From Neobacillus notoginsengisoli (lineage in GTDB: Bacteria; Bacillota; Bacilli; Bacillales; Cytobacillaceae), in the NCBI RefSeq assembly GCF_003515685.1, contig NZ_QWEG01000006.1:124001-188000 (forward strand): a stretch of 64,000 nucleotides of DNA, in the 5' to 3' direction. Numbering within the stretch: the stretch's first letter is position 1; each line of letters starts with the position of its first letter. Below the pieces are notes generated by a model. It was not told the origin of the DNA. It was given only the letters and a program-made list of their open reading frames with translations, and did no database searches. Positions 16,388 through 26,011 of this stretch are shown here, one piece after another. The position numbers and the translations under genes are program-made.

Positions 16388-18799
16388 TTACGCTCTCAAT
16401 ACGGCCCCAGCTTTTTCTTTCAGGGCAGCGAGTACTTTTTCGTGTACCTTTGTGACTTCCTCGTCTGTCAGTGTCCGCTCAGGATCCATATATTTCAGCG
16501 AGAAGGCAATAGATTTTTTGCCTTCTTCCATATTCGCTCCTTCATACAGATCGAAGACGGATGCTTCTTTCAACAGCTGACCGCCGGCTTCCAGTATGAT
16601 GCTGCGCAGCGTTCCAGCTGGAATATCCTTATCGGCAACAAGGGCGATATCCCTTGTGATTGATGGGAATCTCGGAATCGGCTCGTAATGAAGCGGTTCT
16701 GTGCCAGCTTCTAGCAGTTCATTGAGCTTCAATTCAAACACGTATGTGTCCTTCAAATCGAGTTGCTTTTGCATGGATGGATGAACTTGGCCGATGAAGC
16801 CAATCCGTTTGCCGTCCAGAAGGATATCGGCCGTCCTGCCCGGGTGCATGCCGTCCATCTGCGCCTGGATATATTCTATCCGATTGGACAATTCGAGTTT
16901 TTCCGTTAATCCTTCAAGAATTCCTTTCAGGACGTAGAAGTCGACTGGCTTCTTCTCACCCTGCCATGGATTAGAAACCCAAAGTCCGGTCATAGCGGCA
17001 GCAAGATGCTCCTCCTCAGCCGGCAGTTCGCCGCCTTTTGCAAGGAATACTGACCCAGTTTCATAAACAGCCAGGCTGTCCGCCTGCCTCGCACCGTTAT
17101 ACTTTAGAACTTCAAGAAGATGAGGGATGATGCTTAGTCGAAGCTGGCTCCGCTCCTCACTCATCGGCATTGCAAGCTGGATTGGCTCGGTTTTTTCAAG
17201 CGCATACTGGGTAACCTTTTCCGCACTTGTCAAGGAATACGTGACTGCCTGATAGAGGCCTGCCCCCTCAAGGAAACGGCGGACGAAACGGCGCTTTGCC
17301 TGGTAAGGTGTCAGCTTTCCGGCAAGCTGCTCACCAGCCGGCAATGTTTTAGGAATATTGTCATATCCATACAGGCGGGCAATCTCTTCAATCAGATCTT
17401 CTTCTATTGTGATGTCGCCGCGGCGGGTCGGTACAGTCACTGTAACGGTCTCATCATCAACAGCTGCCTCGAATTTCAACCTTGCAAAAATGTCAGTTAC
17501 CTCTTCGACAGTTAGCTTCATGCCAAGAAACGTATTCAGCTTATCCATTGTAATTGATACAACAGCGGGCTCTACCTGCAATGTATCTACTTCAACGGTG
17601 CCATCAAGCACTTCACCGCCGGCATATTCAGCCATCAAGGCTGCTGCGCGTTCGCCTGCTTCGCGGACACGGTTCGGGTCGACGCCCTTTTCAAACCGCG
17701 TGCTCGCTTCACTGCGTAAGCCGTGGTCCTTGGATGCCTTTCGGATTGGGCTTCCCGCAAAATAAGCTGCCTCAAGAAGAACGATCGTTGTATCAGCATC
17801 CACCTCGGAATTGGCTCCGCCCATTACTCCGGCAATCGCTACCGGCTCTGTGCCGTTCGTAATCACTAGATGGTCAGGAGTAAGTGTTCTTTTTGCATCA
17901 TCCAGCGTGACAATTGTTTCGCCTTCTTTGGCACGGCGGACAAGGATTTCCTTCGATCCCAGCTTTTCGTAATCGAACGCATGGAGCGGCTGGCCGTATT
18001 CAAGCAAAATATAGTTCGTGATATCAACCACATTGTTGTGCGGACGAATTCCGGCTGCCATGAGGCGTGTCTGCATCCATAGCGGCGATGGGCCGATTTT
18101 GACATTTCTGATGACCTTTGCAGCATAGAGCGGGTTATCCTCGTTCGCTTCTACTGAAACTTTTATATAATTGGAAGCTTTTTCACTCGATTCAGTGAGA
18201 TTGATTTCAGGGAATTTGACTTCCCTTCCCAAAATAGCCCCGACCTCATACGCAACACCAAGCATGTTCAGGCAGTCTGCCCGGTTCGGCGTAAGGCCAA
18301 GTTCAAGGACTTTATCATCCCTGTTCAGCGCTTCAATCGCGTCTTCGCCAGGCGTTACGCTGTTTGGGAACACGAAAATTCCCTCCGCGTATTCCTTAGG
18401 TACGATTTTCCCTTCCATGCCAAGCTCCTGGAGCGAGCAAATCATACCGTTCGATTCTTCTCCGCGCAGCTTCGCCCTTTTAATTTTGAAATTCCCCGGC
18501 AACACCGCACCGGTTTTTGCAACAGCAACTTTCTGGCCTTTTGCGACATTTGGGGCGCCGCAAATGATTTGCACAGGCGCCTCTTCACCGATATCAACAA
18601 GGCATTTGCTTAGCTTGTCGGCATTCGGGTGCTGTTCGCGCTCTAATACGTGGCCGATGACAACCCCTTTGATTCCTTCATTCAGCGTCTCGACGCCTTC
18701 AACCTCAATGCCGCTTTTCGTAATCTTCTCGGCAAGCTCTTCCGCCGTTACTCCGGATAAATCGACATAATCCTGGAGCCATTTATATGAAACATACAT
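16388..18799 (-). CDS. pheT: Phenylalanine-tRNA ligase beta subunit
   Basis: Beta subunit of the alpha2-beta2 PheRS, which provides tRNA binding and editing. The 803-aa protein has the N-terminal EMAP-type tRNA-binding domain ([34 protein letters not shown], about 40-150), the B3/B4 editing region ([19 protein letters not shown]), the B5 domain (near 405-475) and the C-terminal ferredoxin-like anticodon-binding FDX-ACB domain ([18 protein letters not shown]). The ATG follows GGGAGGCTTTAAAC, 31 bp after pheS. Controlled with pheS by the T-box upstream. Confidence 0.98.
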   Translation of the reverse strand: MYVSYKWLQDYVDLSGVTAEELAEKITKSGIEVEGVETLNEGIKGVVIGHVLEREQHPNADKLSKCLVDIGEEAPVQIICGAPNVAKGQKVAVAKTGAVLPGNFKIKRAKLRGEESNGMICSLQELGMEGKIVPKEYAEGIFVFPNSVTPGEDAIEALNRDDKVLELGLTPNRADCLNMLGVAYEVGAILGREVKFPEINLTESSEKASNYIKVSVEANEDNPLYAAKVIRNVKIGPSPLWMQTRLMAAGIRPHNNVVDITNYILLEYGQPLHAFDYEKLGSKEILVRRAKEGETIVTLDDAKRTLTPDHLVITNGTEPVAIAGVMGGANSEVDADTTIVLLEAAYFAGSPIRKASKDHGLRSEASTRFEKGVDPNRVREAGERAAALMAEYAGGEVLDGTVEVDTLQVEPAVVSITMDKLNTFLGMKLTVEEVTDIFARLKFEAAVDDETVTVTVPTRRGDITIEEDLIEEIARLYGYDNIPKTLPAGEQLAGKLTPYQAKRRFVRRFLEGAGLYQAVTYSLTSAEKVTQYALEKTEPIQLAMPMSEERSQLRLSIIPHLLEVLKYNGARQADSLAVYETGSVFLAKGGELPAEEEHLAAAMTGLWVSNPWQGEKKPVDFYVLKGILEGLTEKLELSNRIEYIQAQMDGMHPGRTADILLDGKRIGFIGQVHPSMQKQLDLKDTYVFELKLNELLEAGTEPLHYEPIPRFPSITRDIALVADKDIPAGTLRSIILEAGGQLLKEASVFDLYEGANMEEGKKSIAFSLKYMDPERTLTDEEVTKVHEKVLAALKEKAGAVLRA

Positions 18800-18830
18800 G
18801 TTTAAAGCCTCCCACTTTCAAAATTTAAGT

Positions 18831-19868
18831 CTATTCCTGCCTGGCAAACTGTTTCAAGAACCGGATATCGTTCGTATAAAAATGGCGGATATCATCGATT
18901 CCGTATTTCAGCATCGCGATCCGCTCAGGCCCCATTCCGAAAGCAAAACCGGTAACCTTTTTGGAATCATAGCCAGCCATTTCAAGCACATTCGGATGGA
19001 CCATGCCTGCTCCAAGAATTTCAATCCAACCGGTTCCTTTACAGACGCTGCAGCCCTGTCCGCCACAGATTTTGCAGGAGATGTCCATTTCAACAGACGG
19101 TTCCGTAAATGGGAAGAAGCTTGGGCGCAGCCTTATTTCACGGTCTTCGCCGAACATTTTCTTCGCAAATTCATTGAGTGTCCCCTTCAGGTCGCTCATC
19201 CGAATGTTTTCTCCAACTACAAGGCCTTCAATTTGCATGAATTGATGGGAATGAGTTGCATCGTCATTATCACGTCGATAAACCTTGCCAGGGCAAATAA
19301 TCCGGATTGGCCCCTTGCCGCCCTGTTTTTCCATTGTTCTTGCCTGGACAGGAGAGGTATGGGTACGCAGCAAAGTTTCTTCTGTTATATAGAAAGAATC
19401 CTGCATGTCACGGGCCGGATGGCCTTTTGGCAAATTAAGTGCTTCAAAGTTATAATAATCTTTTTCAACCTCAGGCCCTTCAGCAATTTGATAGCCCATC
19501 CCGATAAACAGGTCTTCAATTTCTTCAATAATTTTCGTTAAAGGATGATGGCTGCCAGCTTTAATCGGCCTTCCCGGGAGCGTGACATCAATTGTTTCGG
19601 AAGCAAGGCGCTCATTGACGGCCGCTTCTTCAAGCTCTGTTTGCTTCACGGAAATTTCCGCTTCAATCGCCTGGCGCACTTCATTGACAAGCGCACCCAT
19701 CTTTGGGCGTTCCTCGGCGGACAGCTTGCCCATTCCGCGCAACACCTCTGTGATTGGCCCTTTTTTTCCAAGATAAGCGACGCGTACGTCATTCAATTCT
19801 TTCAGGCTTGACGCCTGGCCCACTTTTTCAAGGGCTTCTTTTTGCAATTCGGTCAATCTTTCCTGCAT
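18831..19868 (-). CDS. pheS: Phenylalanine-tRNA ligase alpha subunit
   Basis: Catalytic class II subunit of PheRS. The 345-aa protein has an N-terminal coiled coil (about 1-85), motif 1 region [22 protein letters not shown], motif 2 ([20 protein letters not shown]), the [12 protein letters not shown] and [18 protein letters not shown] segments, and motif 3 [14 protein letters not shown] with the ATP-binding arginine. An unusual but known detail is the Cys-rich stretch [16 protein letters not shown]. The ATG follows AAAGGAGGATAAATCC. Confidence 0.98.
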   Translation of the reverse strand: MQERLTELQKEALEKVGQASSLKELNDVRVAYLGKKGPITEVLRGMGKLSAEERPKMGALVNEVRQAIEAEISVKQTELEEAAVNERLASETIDVTLPGRPIKAGSHHPLTKIIEEIEDLFIGMGYQIAEGPEVEKDYYNFEALNLPKGHPARDMQDSFYITEETLLRTHTSPVQARTMEKQGGKGPIRIICPGKVYRRDNDDATHSHQFMQIEGLVVGENIRMSDLKGTLNEFAKKMFGEDREIRLRPSFFPFTEPSVEMDISCKICGGQGCSVCKGTGWIEILGAGMVHPNVLEMAGYDSKKVTGFAFGMGPERIAMLKYGIDDIRHFYTNDIRFLKQFARQE

Positions 19869-19947
19869 GGATTTATCCTCCTTTTAAAGTTCCGGGATCG
19901 TATCCCGTTCCACCTGTCTGGACTCGCAAAAGCACTCTTTTTCCACA

Positions 19948-20228
19948 CAAAAAAGCCCCATCCCAAATAAGGGACGAGGCTTGCGTTCGCGGTACCACCC
20001 TTGTAAACACGGTTGGACTCGCCATCCGTGTTCGCTTCATTGAGATAACGGCTTCTGCCGGTGCACCTTTACATTCGTGTGTTCGCGAATGGTCCCGGTG
20101 CCAACTCGGGAGGTGAACTTCCGCATGCTTCCGCCTTAAAAGTGCTTTCAGTCCGGGGCACTTTCTCCCTAAGAAGGCTTCTGGCAAGGTACTTTTCTCC
20201 GTCATTGTTTTTCTTCGTATGAATGTAG
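19948..20228 (-). promoter_or_regulatory. T-box leader of pheST
   Basis: The minus strand contains the T-box AGGGTGGTACCGCG (19985-20001 region), followed by a terminator with stem GCCTCGTCCC / GGGATGGGGC and six T. Upstream is a long stem I. TTC followed by ACCT at 20115-20117 is a plausible Phe specifier codon in the same context as ACC in the thrS leader. Uncharged tRNA-Phe is expected to favour antitermination. The rest of the 411-bp gap is only this leader and its promoter. Confidence 0.92.
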
Positions 20229-20233
20229 TTGCT

Positions 20234-20262
20234 ATTATAGCGTATTTTTCCTGGGGTTTCAA
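20234..20262 (-). promoter_or_regulatory. sigma-A promoter of pheST
   Basis: TTGAAA at 20257-20262 and TATAAT at 20234-20239 with a 17-bp spacer, immediately upstream of the T-box leader. Confidence 0.85.
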
Positions 20263-20279
20263 ACTTTCAAAAGCAATTT

Positions 20280-21044
20280 TTATTCGTGGGTTGATCGCAA
20301 ATAATATAACAGCACCCCTGCTGCAACCGCAACATTGAGCGATTCGCTTTTCCCGTAAATCGGCACATACAGGTTTACGGACGTTTTTGCCAAAAGCTCC
20401 TTTGCAACCCCGCTGCCTTCATTCCCGACTAAAAGAGCGAACTTGCTGGCAGGCACGGCGTCCCTGTAATCCTTTGCTCCTTCTAGTGCTGTTCCATAAA
20501 CAGGGATTTCCTTTTCGATCAACCTTGGAATCCATTCTTCAAGATTTCCCGAAATAACGGGAAGATGAAAATGGCTGCCCTGCGCTGAACGAAGTACTTT
20601 CGGGTTGTATATATCGACGCTGCCCGTCCCGGCAATTACTGCGTCGATTCCGGCTGCATCCGCCGTCCTGATCATCGTTCCAAGATTACCCGGATCCTGT
20701 ACGGCATCCAGCAGCAGAAAAGTTTCCGCTGATGCCAACGTTTGTTCATCTTTCATTTGCCGGCAGACGGCCATAATTCCCTGCGGAGTTTCCGTTTCCG
20801 ACATCCCTGTAAAAATATCCTTCGCCACGGTCGTAACCGGAATACCTCGATTATGAAGATGAGGCGGGATATCCGTTCCATCAGCAACAATCATTTCCGT
20901 TACCACTCCCGGACTTTTTAGCGCCTCTTCGACTAAATGGAAGCCTTCCGCCATAAATAGGCCAGTCCGCTCCCGTTCCTTTTTCATTGCAAGCTTTTTC
21001 CATTGCTTCACCTGAGGGTTCTGCGCTGATTGAATATGCTTCAC
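20280..21044 (-). CDS. ysgA: SpoU-family RNA 2'-O-methyltransferase (YsgA-like)
   Basis: SAM-dependent TrmH/SpoU (SPOUT) methyltransferase, probably acting on rRNA or tRNA; the exact target cannot be read. The 254-aa protein has an N-terminal SpoU substrate-binding domain (SAQNPQVKQWKKLAMKKERE, FMAEGFHLVEEAL) and a C-terminal knotted domain with LLDAVQDPGNLGTMIRTADA, FALLVGNEGSGVAKELL and the final VPIYGKSESLNVAVAAGVLL, the three SPOUT motifs. A TATAAT at 21080-21085 may serve as its promoter. It is divergent from sspI, next to pheS as in B. subtilis. Confidence 0.92.
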   Translation of the reverse strand: MKHIQSAQNPQVKQWKKLAMKKERERTGLFMAEGFHLVEEALKSPGVVTEMIVADGTDIPPHLHNRGIPVTTVAKDIFTGMSETETPQGIMAVCRQMKDEQTLASAETFLLLDAVQDPGNLGTMIRTADAAGIDAVIAGTGSVDIYNPKVLRSAQGSHFHLPVISGNLEEWIPRLIEKEIPVYGTALEGAKDYRDAVPASKFALLVGNEGSGVAKELLAKTSVNLYVPIYGKSESLNVAVAAGVLLYYLRSTHE

Positions 21045-21162
21045 TGCAGTCTCCCCTTTCCTGATTCTCTGATTTTTCTATTATAGCTTAAGAGTTGTAC
21101 ATATTAAAACGAAGAACAGAAAAAGATAGTACTGAATGAACTATAGAAAAGGAGGAAGAATC

Positions 21163-21372
21163 ATGGACTTGAATTTGCGTGCGGCGGTTATCCATAATAT
21201 TACTGGAAATACACGCGAGGAACTGGAAGATACGATTGTCGATGCGATCCAGACAGGCGAGGAAAAAATGCTGCCGGGGCTAGGGGTTTTATTTGAAATT
21301 ATTTGGAACAACTCTTCCGAACAAGAGAAAACCGAAATGCTTGAGGCCCTCGAAGGCGCACTAAAAAAATAG
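21163..21372 (+). CDS. sspI: Small acid-soluble spore protein I
   Basis: Minor spore protein of the SspI family, made in the forespore. The 69-aa product [20 protein letters not shown] with [20 protein letters not shown] matches SspI nearly end to end. The frame opens nine codons earlier, but ATG 21163 follows AAAGGAGGAAGAATC. Family members are sigma-G controlled; I do not see a convincing sigma-G promoter here. Monocistronic, divergent from ysgA. Confidence 0.96.
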   Translation: MDLNLRAAVIHNITGNTREELEDTIVDAIQTGEEKMLPGLGVLFEIIWNNSSEQEKTEMLEALEGALKK

Positions 21373-21385
21373 GTCTATCTGCATG

Positions 21386-21405
21386 AGTGGGGACTTCACC
21401 CCACT
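21386..21405 (+). terminator. Hairpin after sspI
   Basis: AGTGGGG-ACTTCA-CCCCACT followed by TTCTAT; a short stem with a poor T tract, 14 bp after the sspI stop. Confidence 0.55.
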
Positions 21406-21415
21406 TCTATACATG

Positions 21416-21452
21416 GCAAAAAGCTCCCCGCAGGTATAAATGCGAGGAGCTT
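21416..21452 (-). terminator. Terminator of the M42 aminopeptidase gene
   Basis: AGCTCCTCGCA / TGCGGGGAGCT stem with five T on the minus strand, a few bases past the ysdC stop. Confidence 0.82.
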
Positions 21453-21457
21453 TCCTA

Positions 21458-22543
21458 TTAACTTAATTTAATCTTTTTAACTGTTTCCGCATCAAGGCGC
21501 TTGATCACTTCGACAATCAACTTTACTGTATTCTCATAGTCGTCGCGGTGAAGCATCGCGGCATGTGAGTGGATATAGCGGGTTGCAATTGTGATGGCCA
21601 GGGCTGGAACCCCATTATGGGACAAGTGAATGGCTCCTGCATCGGTTCCTCCGCCAGGAACGGTATCAAACTGATAAGGGATGTTCAATTCATCCGCTGT
21701 ATCGGTGATGAAATCGCGCAGCCCTTTATGGGAAACCATGGAGGCATCATAAAGGATGATTTGCGGACCGTCGCCCATTTTGCCAAGCGCTTCCTTCTCG
21801 GTCACTCCAGGAGTATCACCCGCAATGCCAACGTCCACACCGAAGCCGATGTCAGGCTGGATTTTAGCTGCCGCAGTTCGTGCCCCGCGCAGGCCAACCT
21901 CTTCCTGGATCGTGCCGACGCCGTATACGACGTTTGGATGTTCAACATCTTTCAGCTGTCTTAGGACATCAATGGCGATGGCGCAGCCGATCCGGTTGTC
22001 CCATGCTTTTGCAAGCAGCATTTTTTCATTCTTCATAACAGTAAATTCAAAATATGGAACGATCATATCGCCGGGACGGACTCCCCATTCCTTCGCTTCA
22101 TCCCTGCTCGTTGCACCGATATCAATGAACATATCTTTGATTTCGACCGGCTTCTTCCTCGCTTCGGCAGTCAGGATGTGCGGAGGCTTGGATCCGATTA
22201 CCCCGGTCACTTCGCCTTTCTTTGTTACGACAGTCACGCGCTGGGCCAGCATAACCTGGTTCCACCATCCGCCAACCGGCTGGAAGCGGAGAAATCCTTT
22301 TTCATCAATTTGGGTGACCATGAAGCCTACTTCATCAAGATGGCCGGCAACCATGATTTTCGGGCCGCCTTCCTTCCCGGTTTTCTTGGCAATCAGGCTG
22401 CCAAGGCCGTCTGTCGTAACCTCTTCGGCGTATGGTTCTATGTACTCTTTCATCACTTCGCGGACTTCCCGCTCATTTCCGGGAATGCCTTTTGCATCTG
22501 TCAAAGCTTTTAGCATTTGCAATGTTTCATCAAGTTGTGCCAT
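21458..22543 (-). CDS. ysdC: M42 family metallo-aminopeptidase (YsdC-like)
   Basis: Two-metal cytoplasmic aminopeptidase of the tetrahedral TET/glutamyl-aminopeptidase type. The 361-aa protein shows the M42 metal and catalytic motifs in order: [52 protein letters not shown] and a C-terminal [15 protein letters not shown] with [11 protein letters not shown]. The frame opens at 22588, but ATG 22543 (MAQLDETLQ) follows AAGGGGTCTTTCAA and gives the usual length. Likely substrates are short peptides. Confidence 0.94.
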   Translation of the reverse strand: MAQLDETLQMLKALTDAKGIPGNEREVREVMKEYIEPYAEEVTTDGLGSLIAKKTGKEGGPKIMVAGHLDEVGFMVTQIDEKGFLRFQPVGGWWNQVMLAQRVTVVTKKGEVTGVIGSKPPHILTAEARKKPVEIKDMFIDIGATSRDEAKEWGVRPGDMIVPYFEFTVMKNEKMLLAKAWDNRIGCAIAIDVLRQLKDVEHPNVVYGVGTIQEEVGLRGARTAAAKIQPDIGFGVDVGIAGDTPGVTEKEALGKMGDGPQIILYDASMVSHKGLRDFITDTADELNIPYQFDTVPGGGTDAGAIHLSHNGVPALAITIATRYIHSHAAMLHRDDYENTVKLIVEVIKRLDAETVKKIKLS

Positions 22544-22617
22544 TTGAAAGACCCCTTTTTTAGTATTTGCCCGCTGTCCATTATACAAAAGGTTGGGGCA
22601 TTTGTAAAAATATTCTG

Positions 22618-23103
22618 CTAATAACCTGTCTGCTGCCTCTCATAATTTACTTCATTTTTCTTGAAGTATGCCTCTTCTATATCCACCTCTGTAAACCCAA
22701 GCATGTTTCCGAGCTGGAGATAGGAATGGAACATCGCATGGAAGTCGGCTTCCGACCGGCTCTTTTGGAAGGATGAAATCGAGTTGAAAACCGTAAGAAA
22801 CTGATTCGTTACAGTTGGTTCGGCTCCCGATATTATTTCCGCCCGGGGATAAAATCCGCATTCAATCCCAAGGGACAGGATAAAATGAATGCCATCTACG
22901 AATTCTTCCAAGATTATCTCCCTTTCTGATGAAGGCTTTTTGCTCCAGAATTTAAAGGAGCGCGTTTCGTTGGCTAATTCACCGGCCTCAACGAGCAATG
23001 CAAGTATTTTTTTATCAAAAAGGTCTTCGGCCTCAAGGCCATGCTTTCTCTCAATGTGGCGATCAAGTGCTGTTTGCATTTCCATTAGTTTTTTAATGTT
23101 CAT
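22618..23103 (-). CDS. Dimeric all-alpha dUTP diphosphatase
   Basis: MazG-like NTP pyrophosphohydrolase of the dimeric dUTPase family, expected to split dUTP to dUMP and keep uracil out of DNA. The 161-aa protein carries the paired acidic motif EAGELANE (E-x-x-E) and EEFVDGIHF (E-x-x-x-D) separated by [12 protein letters not shown], as expected for Mg-binding helices. It starts at ATG 23103 after GAGGAACAAG, follows no close upstream partner and precedes ysdC by 74 bp, so the two may be cotranscribed. Other NTP substrates cannot be ruled out. Confidence 0.85.
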   Translation of the reverse strand: MNIKKLMEMQTALDRHIERKHGLEAEDLFDKKILALLVEAGELANETRSFKFWSKKPSSEREIILEEFVDGIHFILSLGIECGFYPRAEIISGAEPTVTNQFLTVFNSISSFQKSRSEADFHAMFHSYLQLGNMLGFTEVDIEEAYFKKNEVNYERQQTGY

Positions 23104-23124
23104 CTTGTTCCTCCTGTTAAAAAT

Positions 23125-23150
23125 TGAAACTATTTACGTTTCTATCCGTA
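23125..23150 (+). promoter_or_regulatory. sigma-W promoter of ysdB
   Basis: TGAAAC (23125-23130), a 16-bp spacer and CGTA (23147-23150): an exact match to the Bacillus sigma-W consensus, upstream of a gene known to be in the sigma-W regulon in B. subtilis. Confidence 0.88.
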
Positions 23151-23237
23151 TATAAGAGATAAGCCCGGGGCTTGTGCGCCCCTATTGGCTGAATCATCAT
23201 TCGGCAATAATGGAGCCGGTCGCTGGAGGTCGTTATC

Positions 23238-23675
23238 TTGATCGAGTTATTGCGTCTCTTTGGGTTAATTTTAACTGGAATAATTCTGTATAAGGGAGTT
23301 AAATATTATATAAGCGCCCCCCGGAAACTCGAGGCGGCCAGAAACCACGGCCACTTTCTCCTGCTTGATGATATCAAGAACCCAAGAAAGAATTTTCTTC
23401 TGACATACAAAGGGGCCGTATTTGAAGGTGAAAAGTATTTGGGTATTACTGAGGAGTCTTTCGCCGTTATTTCCATATCGATTTGGCCCAGGGATATGGC
23501 AAAGCTTGAAACGTTGTCGCAAAGTGACTTTCTTTTTATCCAAAATGAGCTGCTGAAATCCTATCCAAAGGCATCCATTGAATGGACCGCTACCGTGAAG
23601 GATTTGCTAAGGCAACAGATTTACTCTATTGAAAAAAACCACTCATCCAATACATTAGCAGACCGATCTCGATGA
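23238..23675 (+). CDS. ysdB: Sigma-W regulated membrane-anchored protein YsdB
   Basis: Protein of unknown function that belongs to the cell-envelope stress (sigma-W) response in B. subtilis. The 145-aa product has one N-terminal hydrophobic segment (LLRLFGLILTGIILYKGVKYY, roughly 4-24) and then a soluble part with HGHFLLLDDIKNPRKNFLLT and WPRDMAKLETLSQSDF. Translation starts at TTG 23238 after CTGGAGGTCGTTATC. A consensus sigma-W promoter lies about 90 bp upstream. Its 3' end overlaps the convergent ysdA gene by 50 bp and seems longer than usual for the family. Confidence 0.88.
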   Translation: MIELLRLFGLILTGIILYKGVKYYISAPRKLEAARNHGHFLLLDDIKNPRKNFLLTYKGAVFEGEKYLGITEESFAVISISIWPRDMAKLETLSQSDFLFIQNELLKSYPKASIEWTATVKDLLRQQIYSIEKNHSSNTLADRSR

Positions 23676-23901
23676 ATGCCAGCAGCGGCATCCCAACTTT
23701 GAAGGCTGCGTGTTTCGTTTTATGACGGAAAAACTTCATGCCCGCCACGGCCCCTAACGCTCCCCCTAAGAGGGCCGACAGCCACAGGGAGCTTTCCCTG
23801 ATTCGGTAAGCGTGCTTCTTGGCCCGTTCTTTATCAATGCCCATCATTGTGAATGCGATGATATTCATCAGCGCCAAATATGTATATATAATTAATTCCA
23901 C
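23626..23901 (-). CDS. ysdA: DUF1294 family membrane protein (YsdA-like)
   Basis: The 91-aa protein has three hydrophobic stretches (about 3-20, 38-55, 69-86) and the DUF1294 core GIDKERAKKHAYRIRESSLW, ALLGGALGAVAGMKFFRHKT, a small membrane family of unknown function. It starts at GTG 23901 after GGAGGAGCGGGA. It is convergent with ysdB, and its last 50 bp are antisense to the ysdB 3' end. Confidence 0.88.
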   Translation of the reverse strand: MELIIYTYLALMNIIAFTMMGIDKERAKKHAYRIRESSLWLSALLGGALGAVAGMKFFRHKTKHAAFKVGMPLLAFIEIGLLMYWMSGFFQ

Positions 23902-23936
23902 TCCCGCTCCTCCATTCCAAGACGGTTACAACACAA

Positions 23937-24355
23937 GTTGATTTCCGCTACGGGCACACGCTTTCCGCGGGGCGAAGCAACGACCTGAACCAACTTCATG
24001 AGTAACATCTATGAATTGGCTTCGTGCTGCTTTGAGACGAGCTGAAGATAGCTTCCTCGAATACTCTGTGGCGCAGGAGCATCCTTTGTGGAGCCTCCTC
24101 GGCGCCTTGGGCCTGTCATTCTAGCTGCAGCGCCTAGGGGCTCGGGGTCTTAAGCCAATCCGTCAAGAAGGCAAACTGCGCCTTCTGGCCGTCTTGTCTT
24201 AAGCCTGTCGCCCCTGACCACTAAGAAAAGCTCCTGAGAATAATCATCGCAGTGACAGGCGTTTTTTGCCTGTCACGAAGGCGCTTCCGCTTTTCATGCG
24301 GTCTCCACCTTGCCGCTACATCCCGCCGGAGTCAGTGCCCTCCGCTTCAATCAAC
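23937..24355. repeat. Dispersed GTTGATT-ended element, copy 3, composite (419 bp)
   Basis: Bounded by GTTGATTTCCGCT and CCTCCGCTTCAATCAAC, like copies 1, 2, 4 and 5, and containing GGAGCCTCCTCGGCGCC and CCACCTTGCCGCTACATCCC. Between them sits foreign repeat text: CTGCAGCGCCTAGGGGCTCG plus GGTCTTAAGCCAATCCGTCA and its partly complementary CGTCTTGTCTTAAGCC, and the GAATAATCATCGCAGTGACA module of copy 2. It looks like nested or recombined elements. It fills the ysdA-rplT gap of 516 bp apart from the rplT terminator. Confidence 0.75.
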
Positions 24356-24371
24356 AAATAGGAATCTAATA

Positions 24372-24409
24372 GCAGAAAAGCCATTCCCGTTTTTAGGAAA
24401 TGGCTTTTT
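24372..24409 (-). terminator. Terminator of infC-rpmI-rplT
   Basis: AAAAGCCATTTCC / GGGAATGGCTTTT stem with a T-rich 3' side on the minus strand; flanking A and T runs make it usable on both strands. Confidence 0.82.
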
Positions 24410-24417
24410 ATTGTTTC

Positions 24418-24777
24418 TTATTTATCAAGCTGTTGCTTTGCTGCGTTTGCAAGTTCTGCGAATGCTTGTGCATCGCTTACTGCAAGCTCTGCAAGCATTT
24501 TGCGGTTTACTTCGATACCAGCAAGCTTCAGGCCGTGCATTAAACGGCTGTAGGAAAGACCGTTGATGCGGGCAGCCGCATTGATACGGGTAATCCAAAG
24601 CTTACGGAAGTCGCGCTTCTTCTGGCGACGGTCACGGTATGCATATTGCAGTGACTTCATGACCTGCTGATTGGCAACTTTGTACAATGTATGTTTTGAA
24701 CCGAAATAACCTTTTGCTAATTTAAGAACTTTTTTACGACGCTTGCGCGTTACAGTACCGCCTTTTACACGTGGCAT
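24418..24777 (-). CDS. rplT: 50S ribosomal protein L20
   Basis: Binds 23S rRNA early in large-subunit assembly and, in Bacillus, represses its own operon through the infC leader. The 119-aa protein [20 protein letters not shown] with [20 protein letters not shown] and [19 protein letters not shown] is a full-length L20. ATG after TAGGAGGGAAATAAC. Third gene of infC-rpmI-rplT. Confidence 0.99.
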   Translation of the reverse strand: MPRVKGGTVTRKRRKKVLKLAKGYFGSKHTLYKVANQQVMKSLQYAYRDRRQKKRDFRKLWITRINAAARINGLSYSRLMHGLKLAGIEVNRKMLAELAVSDAQAFAELANAAKQQLDK

Positions 24778-24807
24778 GTTATTTCCCTCCTATTGGATCG
24801 ATCGAGA

Positions 24808-25008
24808 TTACTTAAGATTGTCAAGCAATTGACGAATACGTCTGAAATCGCCTTTGGAAACAAGTGTGGATTTGCGAAGCTTGCGCTTTGCTTTCGTGGA
24901 CTTGTTTGCGAACAAGTGGCTTGTATAAGCGTGGCCACGCTTCAATTTACCAGATCCGGTTTTTTTGAAACGCTTGGCAGCGCCGCGGTGAGTTTTCATT
25001 TTTGGCAT
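24808..25008 (-). CDS. rpmI: 50S ribosomal protein L35
   Basis: The 66-aa protein [20 protein letters not shown] with [20 protein letters not shown] is a complete L35, a small basic protein of the large subunit. The ATG follows AAGGAGGATATCCCA. It lies 16 bp after infC and 30 bp before rplT in the standard operon. Confidence 0.99.
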   Translation of the reverse strand: MPKMKTHRGAAKRFKKTGSGKLKRGHAYTSHLFANKSTKAKRKLRKSTLVSKGDFRRIRQLLDNLK

Positions 25009-25024
25009 TGGGATATCCTCCTTG

Positions 25025-25540
25025 TTACTTTTCGTTTTTAGGTGCTAATACGAGGAACATGCTCCGGCCATCCATTCTCGGATGGGACTCAATCGTTGCA
25101 ACGTCCTTGCACGCTTCGGCAAAACGGTCCAAAACACGCTGACCGATTTCTTTATGGGTAATTGCACGCCCTTTAAAGCGGATCGATGCTTTAACCTTAT
25201 CACCTTTTTCAAGGAATTTAATCGCATTGCGAAGCTTTGTGTTAAAGTCGTGTTCATCAATGCTTGGGCTGAGGCGAACTTCTTTTGTTGTAATGACTTT
25301 TTGATTTTTGCGCGCCTCTTTATCTCTTTTTTGCTGCTCGAACTTGTATTTGCCGTAGTCCATGATCCGGGCAACTGGCGGTTTTGCATTCGGTGCGACA
25401 AGCACCACATCAAGATTCACACGCCCGGCAATTTCCAAAGCTTCAAATTTCGTTTTGATTCCAAGCTGCTCGCCATTCTGGTCGATCAAGCGGACTTCAC
25501 GGGCTCGAATGCCTTCGTTCAACAACATGTCTTTGCTAAT
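25025..25540 (-). CDS. infC: Translation initiation factor IF-3, AUU start
   Basis: IF-3 binds the 30S subunit, prevents subunit joining and checks the start codon. N-terminal domain has [20 protein letters not shown]-like text, the linker [20 protein letters not shown] and the C-terminal domain [20 protein letters not shown]. The ATG at 25528 leaves the protein three residues short and has no spaced RBS. ATT at 25540 follows GGAGGTGGCTAACT and yields an N-terminus [10 protein letters not shown], like B. subtilis IF-3, which also starts with ATT. The rare codon is discriminated against by IF-3 itself, giving autogenous control. Confidence 0.96.
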   Translation of the reverse strand: MSKDMLLNEGIRAREVRLIDQNGEQLGIKTKFEALEIAGRVNLDVVLVAPNAKPPVARIMDYGKYKFEQQKRDKEARKNQKVITTKEVRLSPSIDEHDFNTKLRNAIKFLEKGDKVKASIRFKGRAITHKEIGQRVLDRFAEACKDVATIESHPRMDGRSMFLVLAPKNEK

Positions 25541-25620
25541 AGTTAGCCACCTCCAGGTTTAATAACGAATACGTTGTCCAGGACGATTGACTTTGTACCG
25601 GCCGGACAGGTTTTTTGCAA

Positions 25621-25770
25621 TAAAAAAAGTGCGGGTGCAAACACCCACACTTACGCACAAAAATTGGTTTTTAAGAAAAAACCTTCACGTAAAACCTGTC
25701 AACTGCGGACCGCGTCAACCAGGTGAGAAGCGGGTGCTTCTTCTTCCTAAAGTTTCGTATTCAATTACAC
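25621..25770 (-). promoter_or_regulatory. infC leader with terminator, L20-type
   Basis: Between promoter and infC the minus strand has CACCCGCTTCTCACCTGGTT, a GTCCGCAGTTGACAGGT segment and then a terminator GTGTGGGTG-TTTG-CACCCGCAC plus seven T (25621-25651). Bacillus infC leaders are controlled by L20 binding that promotes termination; position and layout fit. The L20-binding fold was not computed. Confidence 0.65.
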
Positions 25771-25776
25771 TCACTT

Positions 25777-25805
25777 ATCATACCAAACGCACATTGTGGT
25801 GTCAA
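25777..25805 (-). promoter_or_regulatory. sigma-A promoter of infC-rpmI-rplT
   Basis: Consensus TTGACA at 25800-25805 and TATGAT at 25777-25782, spacer 17 bp. Confidence 0.85.
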
Positions 25806-25928
25806 ACATGCTGTTTTTCGGCAACGTTAATTATTCTATCAGAATGCAAGATTTATTGCAACTGCCTTTTTTGCAAAAAAAGTGGAATGGTTTTTCCAAA
25901 TAATTGTCCAACCTTCCAGCGATTATGG

Positions 25929-25954
25929 GTTTCTTCCAGTCCCATAACGGGAAA
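25929..25954 (+). promoter_or_regulatory. Candidate sigma-B promoter of the YsnF-like gene
   Basis: GGGTTTCT followed after 14 bp by GGGAAA matches the sigma-B pattern (GTTT-rich -35, GGGWAW -10), upstream of a general-stress-type gene. The -35 deviates at two positions. Confidence 0.5.
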
Positions 25955-26011
25955 ACCCTTCATACGTCCAACTTTTAGGACGATAAAAATGATTTCAGGA
26001 GGCGGATTGAT

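Noticed and set aside
21080-21135. Sigma-G promoter for sspI
   Set aside because: The gene should be sigma-G dependent, but I could not find a -35/-10 pair with acceptable match and spacing, so none is annotated.
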